A stretch of DNA of 64,000 nt from Vitrella brassicaformis (lineage: Eukaryota; Sar; Vitrellaceae): the NCBI GenBank assembly GCA_001179505.1, contig CDMY01000718.1, forward strand, positions 1 to 64,000, written 5' to 3'. A program made the translations under genes and the position numbers. Under the pieces are notes generated by a model, which was not told where the DNA came from, did not search any database, and saw only the letters and a program-made list of their open reading frames with translations. Position 1 is the stretch's first letter. Each line of letters starts with the position of its first letter. This document shows positions 33,058 through 45,400 of the stretch, piece after piece.

Positions 33058-35621
33058 AGAGTGAGCAGGGCAGTGAGCCTGGGATGTGTGTGTCTTCCAG
33101 GCTGTTTGTAGAGCACACAGCCAGACATCGCAGTACCATCGCTGCGACAACAAAGCGTCGCTGCAGACACCTTTTTGCTTCCCTTGCATGATGCTGCGTT
33201 GTCTGTTGTGCATATTTATCAACGAAGTGCTACCTACCTATGTGCCTTCGTGCAGTGCGTGTGCTGTGGCATGCGAAGGTCGGATTTGGCAGCCGGCGTG
33301 TGTGTTTCTGGATGCTTGCGAGTTTATCCATGGTGCACTCTGTCGTGTTGGTCGCGGTGCGGAGGTGGCATGCACATGGGAGGATAGCTGGCAGTGAATT
33401 ATGTAGTTGCTAGCGTGTGATGCTGATGGTGAAGTTGTCACCGACCTGTGTGCCGTCGTGTATGAGTGCCGCTTTGATTGGTGTTCTTTTCTTGTGCAAC
33501 CATTTATATGACGGTCTGCACGGATGTGTCCACGAGTCACACACGTGAAAGAGGCACGAGAGAGCCAGCCAGTTAGTGAGTGCTTGAAACGGGGTGACTG
33601 TGCAGGCAGGCAGGTGACGCATGGCATGCAGACATCCATCGAACCTCTCCCTCCCGTTTGTGTGTACCTCATCCTCGAACGTATGTGTATATCGGCATCG
33701 TTCCAAATCCGTCCGCTCGACGACAAACTGACACAAGCGTACGTAGCGCGTGCAAAGAAAGACGGGGATTGGCAAAAAAGTGTGTCGACCGACGGACGGC
33801 GCTTGAAGACAAATAGACGGGTACATATGACAGCTGAGTAAGAACAGAAACGCTCACCCAATCCGACCCGATCCTCACGTCAGCTGCTGACTTGGCCGGC
33901 CTCCTTTCGTCAGAGTGACCCTGACGAATGGCGGCCCTGACGGCCGTCAGATTACAGAGAGGAACCAATGCCAATCGACCAAAAACAAAACACGTCGCTG
34001 CGGTGGTAGCAGGTCAAGTGTATGTGATGCGGAGCCCATGAGTACACTCATTCACATGGATGGATACACACGCGTACTTACCCTCCCCATATCTACATAG
34101 CGTACACAGCGTGCGCAACGCATTCACACAAAAGTGCGTCAAAAGACCCCTTGTCTGTCTGTCAGGTTGGCTCAGGTCAATCAAGTGTGTCAGTGAAAAG
34201 AACCCCAGACAGACGGTTGATGCTCTCTCTGAAAGTCTCGTGAATGTCAATACACACACTCAGACAGACAGACAGACAGACAGGCGTATGTACACGAACG
34301 GTCCCATTCTCTCACACACGGGCACTCACGGCAGTCCGATCACCCCCATCCATCCCACCCCCTCACACACGCCGTCCATCCATTCACCATCCATTTCGCA
34401 TGGCCATCCATCCATCCATCCGTCCGTCCGTCCATCCATCGACACGCAGAAGGGGAAATACGTACCCCGGCGGCCGGCCAGCCAGGCAAGCACACAAAGG
34501 AAAAATGTGCATAGGCAGACAGACAGGAAGGCAGACAGCTGGACGGACATACTGACATACACACCACGGGATTTGCATGCACGCAAGTCAGTCAGTCAGT
34601 CAGTCAGTCAGGGGCGTGGGGTGGGGTGTTGTGGTGTGGTGTGGCGTGGCGTGTCGTGTGTATTCGGTCATGGCTGTGTGTGGGAAAGTGATGTGAATAT
34701 GGTTGTGTGGTGCAGGGTGTTCTGTGGGTATCAATCGGCCAGCCGATCATGAGCAGCTCAAATCGCTGCCCGGACCGATCACTCAGTCTCTCTTTCTTCT
34801 GTAAGGCGGGACACACGGACCTCTCTCACTGCACCGATTCCCCCTTCCTGGCTCCCACCCGCCCGATCACACCCACCCACCCTTGTACACGTATCTACAC
34901 AGTACACCCAGACATCCATCCATCCACACAAGACACACATGGGCAGGCACCTTCATCACAGTGCCAAAAAGAAGGCCAAAACGCCAGACAGGCGACGGCA
35001 CGAGCATGCTTGCCGGCCAGACAGACGCATACGCACACAGACGGACGGAAAACAGCCGACGGATCTTGTCCTCACAGTCGCGAGCACGCCCCGCACTGCC
35101 CTGCCCTGCCCTCTGGCTTTCTCCCCTCTCCCTCCCTCCGTCCCTCCCTTCGTCCCTTCACACACAGACGGCATGTCCCGACGGCACGCAAGGCTATGTA
35201 TCTATGTATATGTGCAGACGCGACACACACGCCAGTCAAAAAGATAATCCACTTGCTTGTATGCACGCCAGGCGCCCGACTCGTCACGCAGACAGCCGTC
35301 ATCCAGCCAGTCAGACAGCCAGACAGCCAGTAGATGCACGTGTGAATCGATGCACGTAGTTATGTAGGTGTGCTTTTGTGGCTGTGGAGCCACACACATG
35401 CCCACTCGGCACCGTACTAGGTAGGTGGCTCGGTAGGTAGATCTTAAATGAGAAACGATGATGGGAGAGCGGTCAGCTCCACACACTACTGAGATGACAC
35501 ACAGGAGAGAGAGAGAGAGAGACTGTATGTGAGCAGGAAAACAATGGTGTGGTGGTGGTGGTGGTGGCGGTGGTGGCGGTGGTGGACATGGTGTGTCTGT
35601 TTACCTGTACGTCAGGTATCT
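33058..35621. other. Gene-free, microsatellite-rich stretch
   Basis: Contains (CAGA)n at 34261-34283, CATC/CGTC runs at about 34394-34440, (AGTC)n at 34586-34611, GA repeats at about 35506-35521 and GGT/GGC repeats at about 35546-35585. Open frames found here are repeat translations and do not splice into a model. Confidence 0.65.
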
Positions 35622-38600
35622 TCTGCCTCAGCGATAGCCTGTCCCTTCACGTCCACTGAGCCGTCCACAGGCGACCCATAACACACCTCTGCAACCAACA
35701 CAACACCACACCCACACAAAACACATCCATGTATCTATCACTCGACCAGCCATGCCTCTCTTGTCGGTCTCTGCTCACCTTCGCCCCCATTGCCGTTGGT
35801 GACGTCCGTCATGAAGTCGTCACCGCCCCCTCCCCGCCCCTCTTCCCTGTGCTTGCGCCTCATCTCTTTGCGATGTCGGTTGCCCCGCCGGTCGACACGC
35901 ATGAAGTCAGCCAATGTCGGGTTCTTCGGTGGCAGCTTCCCTCCTCGCATGGGTGGCGGGGGAGGAGGCACCCCGCCACGCCCATACGAAATCGACATAG
36001 ACCCGCCTCTGTGGTTGGTGAGGGAAGGGTCCGGCGCTGGGAGGGAGGGGGGGTCGGTGGTGCTCTTGCGGCTGAGCCCGCCGGCAGAGTACTCGGACGA
36101 CTCGTCCACGGCCGCCCCGGTAGCGTGGTTGTGCGGGCCATTCGCCACGGCCGCCCCGGTGGCGTGGTTGTGCGAGCCATTCGCCATGTCAGGTCGGTCC
36201 GCACTCGACGCCTCCCCGCCGCCCCGCCCCGTCCTTCGCTTGACATGCCCGTAGCCGCTGCTGCTGGGCTCCTCCCAGTCCGCTTGTCGGGGGCTGTCGT
36301 CTCCGCCCTCTTGCACACGCCGCCTGTATGACCTTTGGGGAGGTCGGCCCCCTCTGCTGCCTCGATACGGGGGCGGTGGTCCGTGTGTGGGTTGGTAGTA
36401 GTGGTGCTGCGGGGGCTGCTGCTGGTGCTGGTGTGGGGGCTGGTATGGGGACCACTCTTGGCCCAGGTCGCCGGGCCACCCAGTCGCATCTCTGTCGGTA
36501 TTGGGGGTCACGGGCTCGTCTCTCTCCCCCTCCCTCCCCCTCTCCGCTCCCAAATCAGGCCCGTATTGCTGGCCCGGTGTGCGGCGACTCCCGCTGCCCA
36601 CTTCCTGCCTCGCCTGTGCCCGGTGTGTGGACAGGGCGCCGCTGGGGGCGCTTTGAGCGAGGGGAGACGGACTGGGGGACGACTCGGGCCCATAGCTGTC
36701 GTTGTAAGGGCTCTGTGAGGGTGTGCCAGCAGACCCGTGTCGCATGGGCGGTCGAGATGGCGGGATGCTTGCTGGCGGCGGCGAGATGCCCAGCCCTCGG
36801 CCAACGGCCCGCTGGCGACTTGGTCCTGAAGCCTGGCTCTCCTCTGCCGGCTCCCGGGTGACCGGGGGGCGGGTGTCGGTCTGGCGCACCTGACGATGGG
36901 CTGACGACGTCTGTGACGACACAGTGGGGTAGGGCGGCGGGCCGCGATCCGTGTGCCGAGCAGTGGCCGCCCCGGCAGGTCTTCCGCCCCCGTGCTGGTG
37001 CTGCTGGTGGTGGTTGTGGTGGTGGTGGTGCTGCTGCTGCTGGCTGTGGTTGAACTGTTGCTCCATCATCACCATTCGTCCAGCATCAATTGCGGGCGGC
37101 GGCTGGCTCGGAATCATGCTCATGATGACCTCAGCCCGCTTGGGTGGCGCCTGCAGCAGGCCCGCCGACATGTCCCTGCTGCCAGGCCCGTAGCGGGGCA
37201 TCCCCCCACCTCTCGGAAAGGCAGTCGGACTCCAGGCGGTGTCGATCATCAGAGGAGGGATGGACGGCCTGCTGGCGGGGGGGATGGCAGGGCGATGGGC
37301 GAACAGGGGTGGAGGCGCACCCACAGATGTCATTGGCAGTCGTGGGCGCATGTGGGCGTGGTCGTCCTCGCCTGGCTGACCAATGTACGTTGGCGGCTCA
37401 CGCGGGGGCGGCGGAATGGAGTGGGCGTGGGGGTGTGCTGACGCGAAGACAGGGGGACGCTCGGGCATCTCCATAGCAGCAGCACCAGCCCCGTTGGCCA
37501 CCACAGGACCTCCAAACACGTCAGGCGGGCCGACCACCGGCGACTCCGGCGAGTCCAGGGAGCCGAAAGCCGAGTCTGGCCGTCGACTTTCAGGGCCCTC
37601 GTGCGATGACGTCATCACGCTTGGTGGCGGCATGGCGGGTGGCACACCGATCGCCGCAATCGGCACACCAACGGATGCAGGCGCAGCAACGGGAGACGGT
37701 AGGAGGGGCTGGGGCACTATCACGGTCACCACACGGTCCTCATTGACGTTGACCTCGCCCCCTTGGCTGCCGTTAGCCACGATTGGCAGAGGTCCTCGAC
37801 CCTCGCTGGGCATGGCCGCAGGGATGGGGGCAGACGACACACGCATCTCAGCTCCAGCCGCCCCAGACGATGGCAGCGGCGGATTCATCAGGGGTGGTGC
37901 CGGTGGTGCAGCAGTGGCAGCAGATGTCGGACGCCAGGGCATGCCCGCCCCAGCCAGACGCCGCACACCCCCAGCAGCCTTCAGTTGCGCCCAGTCATAC
38001 TCGGGACGGGGGGATGGCGGCATTCCTTCGCGCTCCACCTCGCAGATAACGCGCAACGCCTCAGGCATCTTGTCAAAGCGGGGGGCCTCGCCCATCAGCC
38101 GGTGCAGGAAGCTGCCCGACGCCTCACCAGCACCAGATGGCCACTCGGCTGTCTCGTCGCTTGGTTGCTGGAAGGGGCGGACAAGCGGTCGGCGGTCGAT
38201 CTCTCTCCGGCCTTCTTGGCTCAGAGCGCTGCGCAGGGACGTGAAGGGCGGCTTGATGCTCTGCGCCATGAGCAGCAGCTTCCGCTCCTCCCTGTCCTTG
38301 TGTATGGCCTCCTTGACCATGGCATCCGCCCTTTTCGCCAGCTCGGCCGGTGTGGTGCCCTTGTACGATGCGGCCATGCCCATCTTGTATGCCGGCGATA
38401 CCGGGCCGCTGATGACAGGGATTGCTGGGAGGGTGGGGGCGGGCTGCTGTGGCTGCTGCTGTGGCTGCTGTGGCTGCTGTGGCTGCTGCTGCTGCTGCTG
38501 CTGCTGAGTCATGGCCAGTGCTGCTGTGGCGCCACCGGGCACGAAGTCCTTAGCAAACGGGTTGAGCTGGTGCTTCAGGACGGTGCTGTCGCTCCTGGCC

Positions 38601-41086
38601 GCATCCACTGACGGCGCCCCCGCCACACTCGAATCATCTGACCCATCCCGCCGCTCCCCCCGGCCCTTCCCAGCGTCGACGCCAGCACCCTCATCACCCT
38701 TGTCCGTCCCTGCCGGCGCGTCAGTCACCTTGACCCCATCACGCAGTCCTGCACAAGGCGTTGGCTCTGCACCACCACTCGGACTGGGCAGCGGGCTGGT
38801 CTGCTGGACCACTGGCGCAAAACCGATTGACGGGACCGCATTGGCGGGCATTGGGGTCTCGTCTTCGCTGGCCTCGCCATACTGGTGTTCTGCTGCGGCG
38901 TACTGGCTGAGGTGAAGAGGGGGCAGGTCGCGCGTCGGGGCTGACGAGAGGGGAGGGGCGACGGGGGGCGGCGGGGGTACGGCGTCGCTCGAGATGGGCG
39001 AACAGGGCCGGTCGCTGGGCGGGGGGGCGACCACCGACTCGTACACGTTCTCCAGTGTCTTCATGAGCTGGTCAGTCTCGCCATCCCGCCCCCCTCTACT
39101 GTCCTCCTCACCTCCCCGCACCTCACCCCTCGGCACAGGTATGCCTGTCTTGTCCTCTTCGGCCGCAGCGACCGGCTGGTCGCTCGAGGGGAAGGATGCC
39201 GACCTGCCCGAGGGCAGGAAGGTGCCAGAAGAGGATGGGGACTCCTCGTCACGCGGCTGGAAGGTGTGGATGCCGCTCTTGGCGCTGCCGCTGTACAGAC
39301 GGGTTGATGGTGACCACTTGTGAGACGAGGAGGGGGCGGGGGGAGGGAGGAGCGGGCCCGTCGATGGCGGCACGGCTGTCGACCATCTTGACGCACGAGT
39401 CTCGAAGAGGGAAGTGTCCAGGGTCGGCAGTAAACCCCTCCTCTCGTACTGCTGCTGGTCTCGGCGCTGCCATGGCGGGCAGGGATACGGCCGGTGGAAG
39501 GGCGGCCGGCTGTGCCGTCCCCCTGCCGTGGTGGTCTCCCTGGTCTCCCTCAGTGCGGCCTCGACGCACGCAGCCGGGAGGGGGTTGGTGTCCGCCTCAC
39601 GCCCGCCGTGTTGGTCTGGTGCTGTATCGGGTGCTGCTCGCTTGTGCCAGCCTTGCCACTTGGTGGTGCGGGGGGAGGCGAGGGGAGCTGATGGCCTCTG
39701 CACGGCCGCGTCGGTGACTGTGCGGTTGAAGTAGATGAGGCCCTTCATGCGGCTGTCCTGGACGCTGAGCTGCATGGGCGGTCGAATGGCCCCCCCCAGC
39801 TCGGTGATGCGCTTGTAGTTGGTGAAACCGACGCCGAAGGGGTCGCAGAAGTGCCCGTTGACCACCGTGTTGATCAACCGCTCCTCGCGCCGCCGGACGC
39901 CCCTCCCCAGTGTGCCGTTGCGAGTGGCCGCTAACTGGGGGTCATGGTGGTGACGGGCGAAAAGGGAGCGGTGCAGATGCGCATTGGTCCATTCCGGGGC
40001 CGACACGACGCTCGCCATGATGCTGGAGCACGTGTCCATCACGGCAGGGATGTTGTCGGCCACGGCGGTTCTGATGGCGTCCTCCAGCCGCTGAGCCGAC
40101 ACGCCCATCGGCAGCTGATGACGCGCCGCCAACGCCTCTGAATGACCAGACGCACAAACAGCAGGGACAGACCACAAGTGAGTGTCTGTGCGTCCGTTGG
40201 GCTGTGTGTGGGTGTGGTGTTGTGTGTGCCTGTACGTACCAGAGGTGTCTTTAATCCATGCGGTTGTGATGTTGGCGTGCGCGAGACTGATTGCGAGATT
40301 GAACCCCAAGTTGCTGAAGGCGTTGGTGAGCTGCTGCACGCGGCTGTCTAGGCAGAAGTCCTTGGTCGTCAGCTGCATGGCCGTGGTGAAGCCAATCTGG
40401 TAGACAAAGCGCAAGACGCACGCAATCAATCGGTGTCATGTTGGCGCAAGGAGGTGTGTGTCTTTGTGTGTGATCGCGAGCGTCTGTGTACCATGATGAA
40501 CTTCGGGAGCCCCTCAATCAGGATACCGGGTAGCACATCGTTCTGCAGACACAACAATGACACACACAGAGATGAGAGTCTTCCCTCCCCGTCTTGTCTC
40601 TCTCAGTGGCCGTGCCGTCGCCTCACCATGATCTGGCTGATGTCGTGTGTGCCCGGTGGGAGTGTCCTCACAACTTCAGAGCTCAAGTCAACCACCCTCT
40701 TGCCGTTGGTGCGCACGAACTCTTCGACGTGAGACCTCACCCGCGACTGTACGTACCTGCACGCCACACACACAGACACCAAACAGCCACCCCTTGACTC
40801 CCTGTGTTCCTTCCACGTCAGTCAGTCGCTACGTGTATGTGCCTCCCGGTTCCCGGCCTCACCTTGCCATTTCTTCATTGGTGGCGGGCATGCCTGCCTC
40901 CATCGCCAGCCGACGACCGTCGTCTCCTCTCCGCTGCTCCCCAAAGGCTCCCGCGTCACTAGGCGGCCCGTCGTTGTGCGGTGGGCGTCTCTCCCGTGGT
41001 GTGGAGGGGACGAGGCGCGACGACGGACTCGGCGACGCCTGGGTGTGTGATACGGTTGTCTTCTTGACGTACTTTTGCTGCGGCAT
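35622..41086 (-). CDS. Giant Pro/Gln/Ser-rich disordered protein with a helical N-terminus
   Basis: Start at ATG 41086 (MPQQKYVKKTTVSHTQ). Small 5' exons give a folded-looking N-terminus: YVQSRVRSHVEEFVRTNGKR, LPPGTHDISQIM, VLPGILIEGLPKFIM, IGFTTAMQLTTKDFCLDSRV and FSNLGFNLAISLAHANITTA. A single exon of over 4 kb follows, coding mostly Pro-, Gly-, Ser- and Gln-rich sequence with Gln runs (38.4-38.5 kb) and His runs (about 37.0 kb). A final small exon joins in phase (VCYGSPVDGSVDVKGQAIAE) and ends at TGA 35624-35622. No known domain recognised. A scaffold or RNP-granule type role would fit the composition but is speculation. Confidence 0.65.
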
Positions 41087-41398
41087 TGTCACTCAAGGGA
41101 AGGGACAGTCCATCTTGTCGGACTCAAACAACTACGAATGGCAACAGGTATGCTATCAGAATGACTCGTCAGATGCTCCAAGTTAAAGGCTGTTGTCGAG
41201 ACTCACCGCGCGAGCTTATATCTGCGAGCTCAAACACGACGTGAGCTGAAGAAACGCATGGATTCCCGTGTGCGTTGACCAGAACAACAACTCAAAGGCT
41301 GTCGAAGTGAATCGAAGGCTTCCACGCTCCTCGCCGCTGACTTTCTGACTCGACGGCCTCGACGGCTGATCAGACGTCGCAGAGCGCATCCCACCGCT

Positions 41399-41773
41399 AT
41401 GCGTCGCAGCCTCTGGGCTTTGGCGAAGAAGGCGCCCAAGCAGATCATGTCTGTGAGTGAAACCGCCGCGGAGCGGATCAAGACGCTGATGAAGAGCAAA
41501 GGAGAGGAAGTGGTCGGGGTCAAGATCGGGCTGCGGAGGCGAGGGTGTAATGGGCTGACGTACACGATGAATTACACCAACAAGGAGGACATCAAGAAGG
41601 GCGACGAGGTGGTTGAGGACAAGGGGGTGACGGTGGTGGTGGACGCCAAGGCTGTCATGTTCCTCGTCGGCACTCAGATGAACTTCGTGGAGACCGACAT
41701 CGGCTCAGAATTCGTCTTCGACAACCCTAACAAGAAGTCCGAATGTGGCTGTGGACAGAGCTTCAACGTCTGA
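41399..41773 (+). CDS. ISCA1: A-type iron-sulfur carrier (ISCA1-like)
   Basis: One exon, 124 residues. A short basic N-terminus (MRRSLWALAKKAPKQIMSVS) suggests a mitochondrial presequence. The HesB/IscA domain follows: AAERIKTLMKSKGEEVVGVK, RRRGCNGLTYTMNY, VVVDAKAVMFLVGTQMNFVE and the C-terminal SECGCGQSFNV. The three conserved cysteines (GCNG and CGCG) that hold the Fe-S cluster are all present. ISCA1 passes 4Fe-4S clusters to mitochondrial enzymes. Length is normal for the family. It is head-to-head with the giant disordered gene (about 310 bp between ATGs). Confidence 0.92.
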   Translation: MRRSLWALAKKAPKQIMSVSETAAERIKTLMKSKGEEVVGVKIGLRRRGCNGLTYTMNYTNKEDIKKGDEVVEDKGVTVVVDAKAVMFLVGTQMNFVETDIGSEFVFDNPNKKSECGCGQSFNV

Positions 41774-42408
41774 AGGAAGACCACAGACAGACAGCTGGCC
41801 AGGCCGCTGTGGCAATCAGCCGGACGCTCTGCAACCACACGTGTACGCTATTTGCTGATGACAGCGTCGGATTTGGGAACAGCCAGCCGCGGCATTTATC
41901 GTTGCCTTGGCTTGTCAGTCGCCCTGCCCCCCTTGGACGGACAGCTCTTTTTCTCGGCTCTCGAGTGATGTCATGTCTGGGTCCACCGCCCCCTTTGCTG
42001 TCGATAATCCCGGGTGGAGTGACAAGACACACTGGGCAGGGGAGAGGCGAGAGTCGCATGGTGGAGTGTGGCTTGCTGTTGATGGTACGTAACGTACGCA
42101 TCTGCGCATGAGTGAGTGTGAGCGAGGTGGTTTTTCTCGTAGTGAATGGACGGACGCATGGACGGGTGAGGGCTCATATTTGTGAGACCATTGACCGATT
42201 CTTCGGTTGGTCGAGACAACGGTAGTATGTGTGTGTGTGTGTGCATGAGTATGGTGACGGGATGGGTAGCTGACTGATAATTGAGTTTTTGAAGCAAGCT
42301 AGCTCTCATCAATTCACAATGACATTGGGCGCATCAACCATTCGATAAAGGTCTCTCAGTCACAAGCACATGTACACCCATGCCGACATGCATCTCCCAT
42401 CGTCACCA
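41774..42408. other. Intergenic, convergent 3' ends
   Basis: TG repeat at 42228-42242. No supported gene. Confidence 0.55.
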
Positions 42409-45400
42409 CTACCCTCCCTTGTCCAGCAGCAAGTCGAGAATGTCCAGAGCGGCCAGCTTGTTGAGCCCCAGGTTGTACTCGCCGCAGCCCGATATCTGTA
42501 TACAGCTGGGGCACCCACTCTTGAGCCGCTCCCGCTCCTTCTCGGCCTTGCTGCGCTTCTTCTTGGTCGCCCTGATCCCACCACCACCGCCACCACCACC
42601 ACCACCACCCACAGGCGGCTTCACATCGCCCGCTGATGGCGCACGTGGACCTGGATGTGCCGCCCCCTCCCCTCCCTCCTCGTGCTTGATGGCCGGGCCA
42701 TCCATCGCTGGTGGTGCGGCGGCCGGCCCCTCCTGTTCTTGCTTGACTTGAGGGCCGTCAGACGTCTCCATCGGCACTGATGCTGACGGCTGGTCGGTGG
42801 GGAGGGTGGTTGCCCCACAGGAGCAGCTGGCGATGACGTGTCGTGCGGCGTAGAGGAGGACTTCCAGCCGCTCCGCCACCCGCTGCACCAGGCCGAGACC
42901 GCCCCGCTTGGTCTCGTAGATGAGCAGAAGGTGCCTGTTGGCGTCAGAGTCGCGCCGGGTGTGCTGACATGACAGGTCGCCGGGGTCTGACGGACAGCAC
43001 ATGAACGACACTCGGATGAGTATGAGATGGGGATGGGGTCTGTCTGTGTGTCTGTGTGTCTGTGTGCTTACCGCACATGACGACGAGAGGCGCTAGGGCC
43101 AGCACGGTGTGCTCGATGGAATGCTGATGCACGCACACACCAGGAAGGGCCATCACATCAGACAGGTGGGCATGCAGGCATTGTTGTTGCGGCTCACCAG
43201 TCCTCCCCGGTCGTATTGGTGCTGGTGCTTCTCGCCGCCATGAGCACCAATCACCTCCTCGCGAACCTTTTGCACGCACAGCAGCCATCGAACCGACGGC
43301 AGGATTGAGTCCATGTTGCTCTCTGTGCCTCTATTCAATGTATGGTGTGTTATATCCGTACCTCATTGGGTATGCGCAGCCACACTGCATAGGTGGAGAA
43401 CTCGAGGGGCGGCAGCGTGCAGTCGATGACGTCCCTGACCTCACAGGTCTTCTTGTCACGCTTGCGATAACCGTGCAGACGACGCGCAACCGTCACGGGG
43501 CTGAACCAGACGTCCATCCATCCATCAACGCACCCAAGGCGCGTGTTTGTCTATCATCCGACCCACCCAGTCCATATTTCAGCCACCAGGCCGTTCTTGA
43601 GTGTGAGCACCCGTTGCCGCACGGCCGTGTGAGTGTCTGATGGGCTGCTGGTGAAGTCGAAGGGCAGGGTGTGGTGCTGTGGGATGGGAATGGGCAGAGG
43701 GAGGCTCTTGACGTGTGTCTGGCCCAGCAGAGTCACCAGAGTGTGGTCGCGGGTCTCGGTGTAGAAGTCGACTGATGGACGAAAGGAGGGACAACGGCTC
43801 ACATGTGTGTGGTCGATGCATTCTCTCTCTGTGTGTGTGGTCGCGCACCTTCTCCCTTTTGCACGAGAGCCATCTTCTGGGAGATATCGAGCTCTATCAC
43901 GATGTAGGTCTGCCCCTGATGACAGATCGACGGTGAAGCGTTTCTCTCATCCGTCTATCCATCCATCCATCCACCCGCACTCACCTGGTGCATGTATACG
44001 GCCCCTTTGTAGACTTTGAAGTAGGCAATCCACGCCTCGTACGTCTCCAGCAGCTGACCTGCACAACCAGTGAGCCAACACGCACACACACACAGTATGC
44101 ACCTCTCGCCGTGTTAAGTTGGCTCCGCCACTGTGTCTGTCCGTCTGTCCGTCTGTCCGTCTGTCTGTCTGTCTGCCTGTCTGCGCACCTGTGGCCTTTT
44201 CTATGACGCTGAACTTCTCATTGTCGATGCTCCGCAGATTCACACCACGGGAGGGATTCTCAACACCTGCACTCGCACACATGCACATTGAATATTCCCT
44301 GGCCACGTTTGTTTACCGATGAACTGCACGGTGCCGCTGATCGTCTCGACAGTGTCGGCCGTCATGTCCTCAGTGGGCATCCAGAAAGGCCGCAACGAGC
44401 CCTCCTTCATCCCACCCTCAGGCTCGAACTTGAGCAGACCTGCCGTCTTGCAGCACGTTGTGCCCGTCAGGCGCGCCGCACGGCGACCAAAGATGCGCCA
44501 CAGCTCACTGCTCGCCTTCTCGTCTGTGGCGGCGGCAGCGGGTGGGTTGTTGCTGTCGTCCTCTTCGGTTTTGGTTGTGTGGAGCATCATGTCGTGTGTG
44601 GAGGCTTGGATGGGCAGCTCCGACGCAGCGCAGTTGAGATGAGCCTCCAACAGCACCTGCACACAGACAGGCAGGCACACAGGGGGGAAGCACCCACAGT
44701 ACGAGTCTGCCTGCCTGTCTGTGTTTTGTGTTACGTACGGGGTTTGTAGGGTCGATGATGGCCTTCTCAAGAGGACGGCCGAACAATGACTGAGGCGACA
44801 CCATGAAGTGCTGGTCCAGCGGCGAGTCGAGAGCAATCAGTATGGCCAACGAAGGGCGACCGGTGCGGCCGGCACGGCCAGCCTGACGATCACAACGGAA
44901 AAGAAAAGACGGGACATGTTCGGCCGTGGAGAGCGTGTCTTTGTTGTGAGATGGTGTGTACTGTCCCTACCTGCTGCCAGAGTGAGCAGAGCGTCCCGGG
45001 GTAGCCCACATGAATTGACGCGTCCAGGTGGCCGATGTCCACACCCAACTCCAACGCATTCGTCGTCACGACCCCTGCGCAGCAAGACAACGGCAGGCAC
45101 GATGATGGACGGGGCAAGAGACTAACATGTCGGCGCTTGTGTGGCTTCTCACCTCTGAGTGTCCCGTCGTGAAGGAGCTTCTCGAGCCGTCGCCGCTCGG
45201 CAGGAACATAGCCACCCTTGTACGACGCCACCTGCACACAGATACACATACGTACACAATCTTGAAATCAGGTGTCCGGCCTTTGAGATGGTGTCTTTGA
45301 GTCAGGTTACCTTGTCTTTGAGTTCTTCCTCGAGCCGCTCTCTGCAGCGATTGAGAATGAGGTCGGCCACCGTCCGCACCTTGACGAACGCGATGGTGCG

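Noticed and set aside
33410-33861. Minus-strand open frames in the gene-free stretch
   Set aside because: Cys/Thr/His-rich translations of repeats, no start-splice chain and no domain.
34240-34620. CRISPR array or regular repeat-spacer structure in the CAGA/CATC/AGTC tracts
   Set aside because: These are simple microsatellites with 4-bp units and no spacers; the genome is eukaryotic.
37383-38507. Long plus-strand open frame opposite the giant minus gene
   Set aside because: Antisense shadow of GC-rich low-complexity coding sequence; its composition mirrors the minus frame and it has no splice or domain support.
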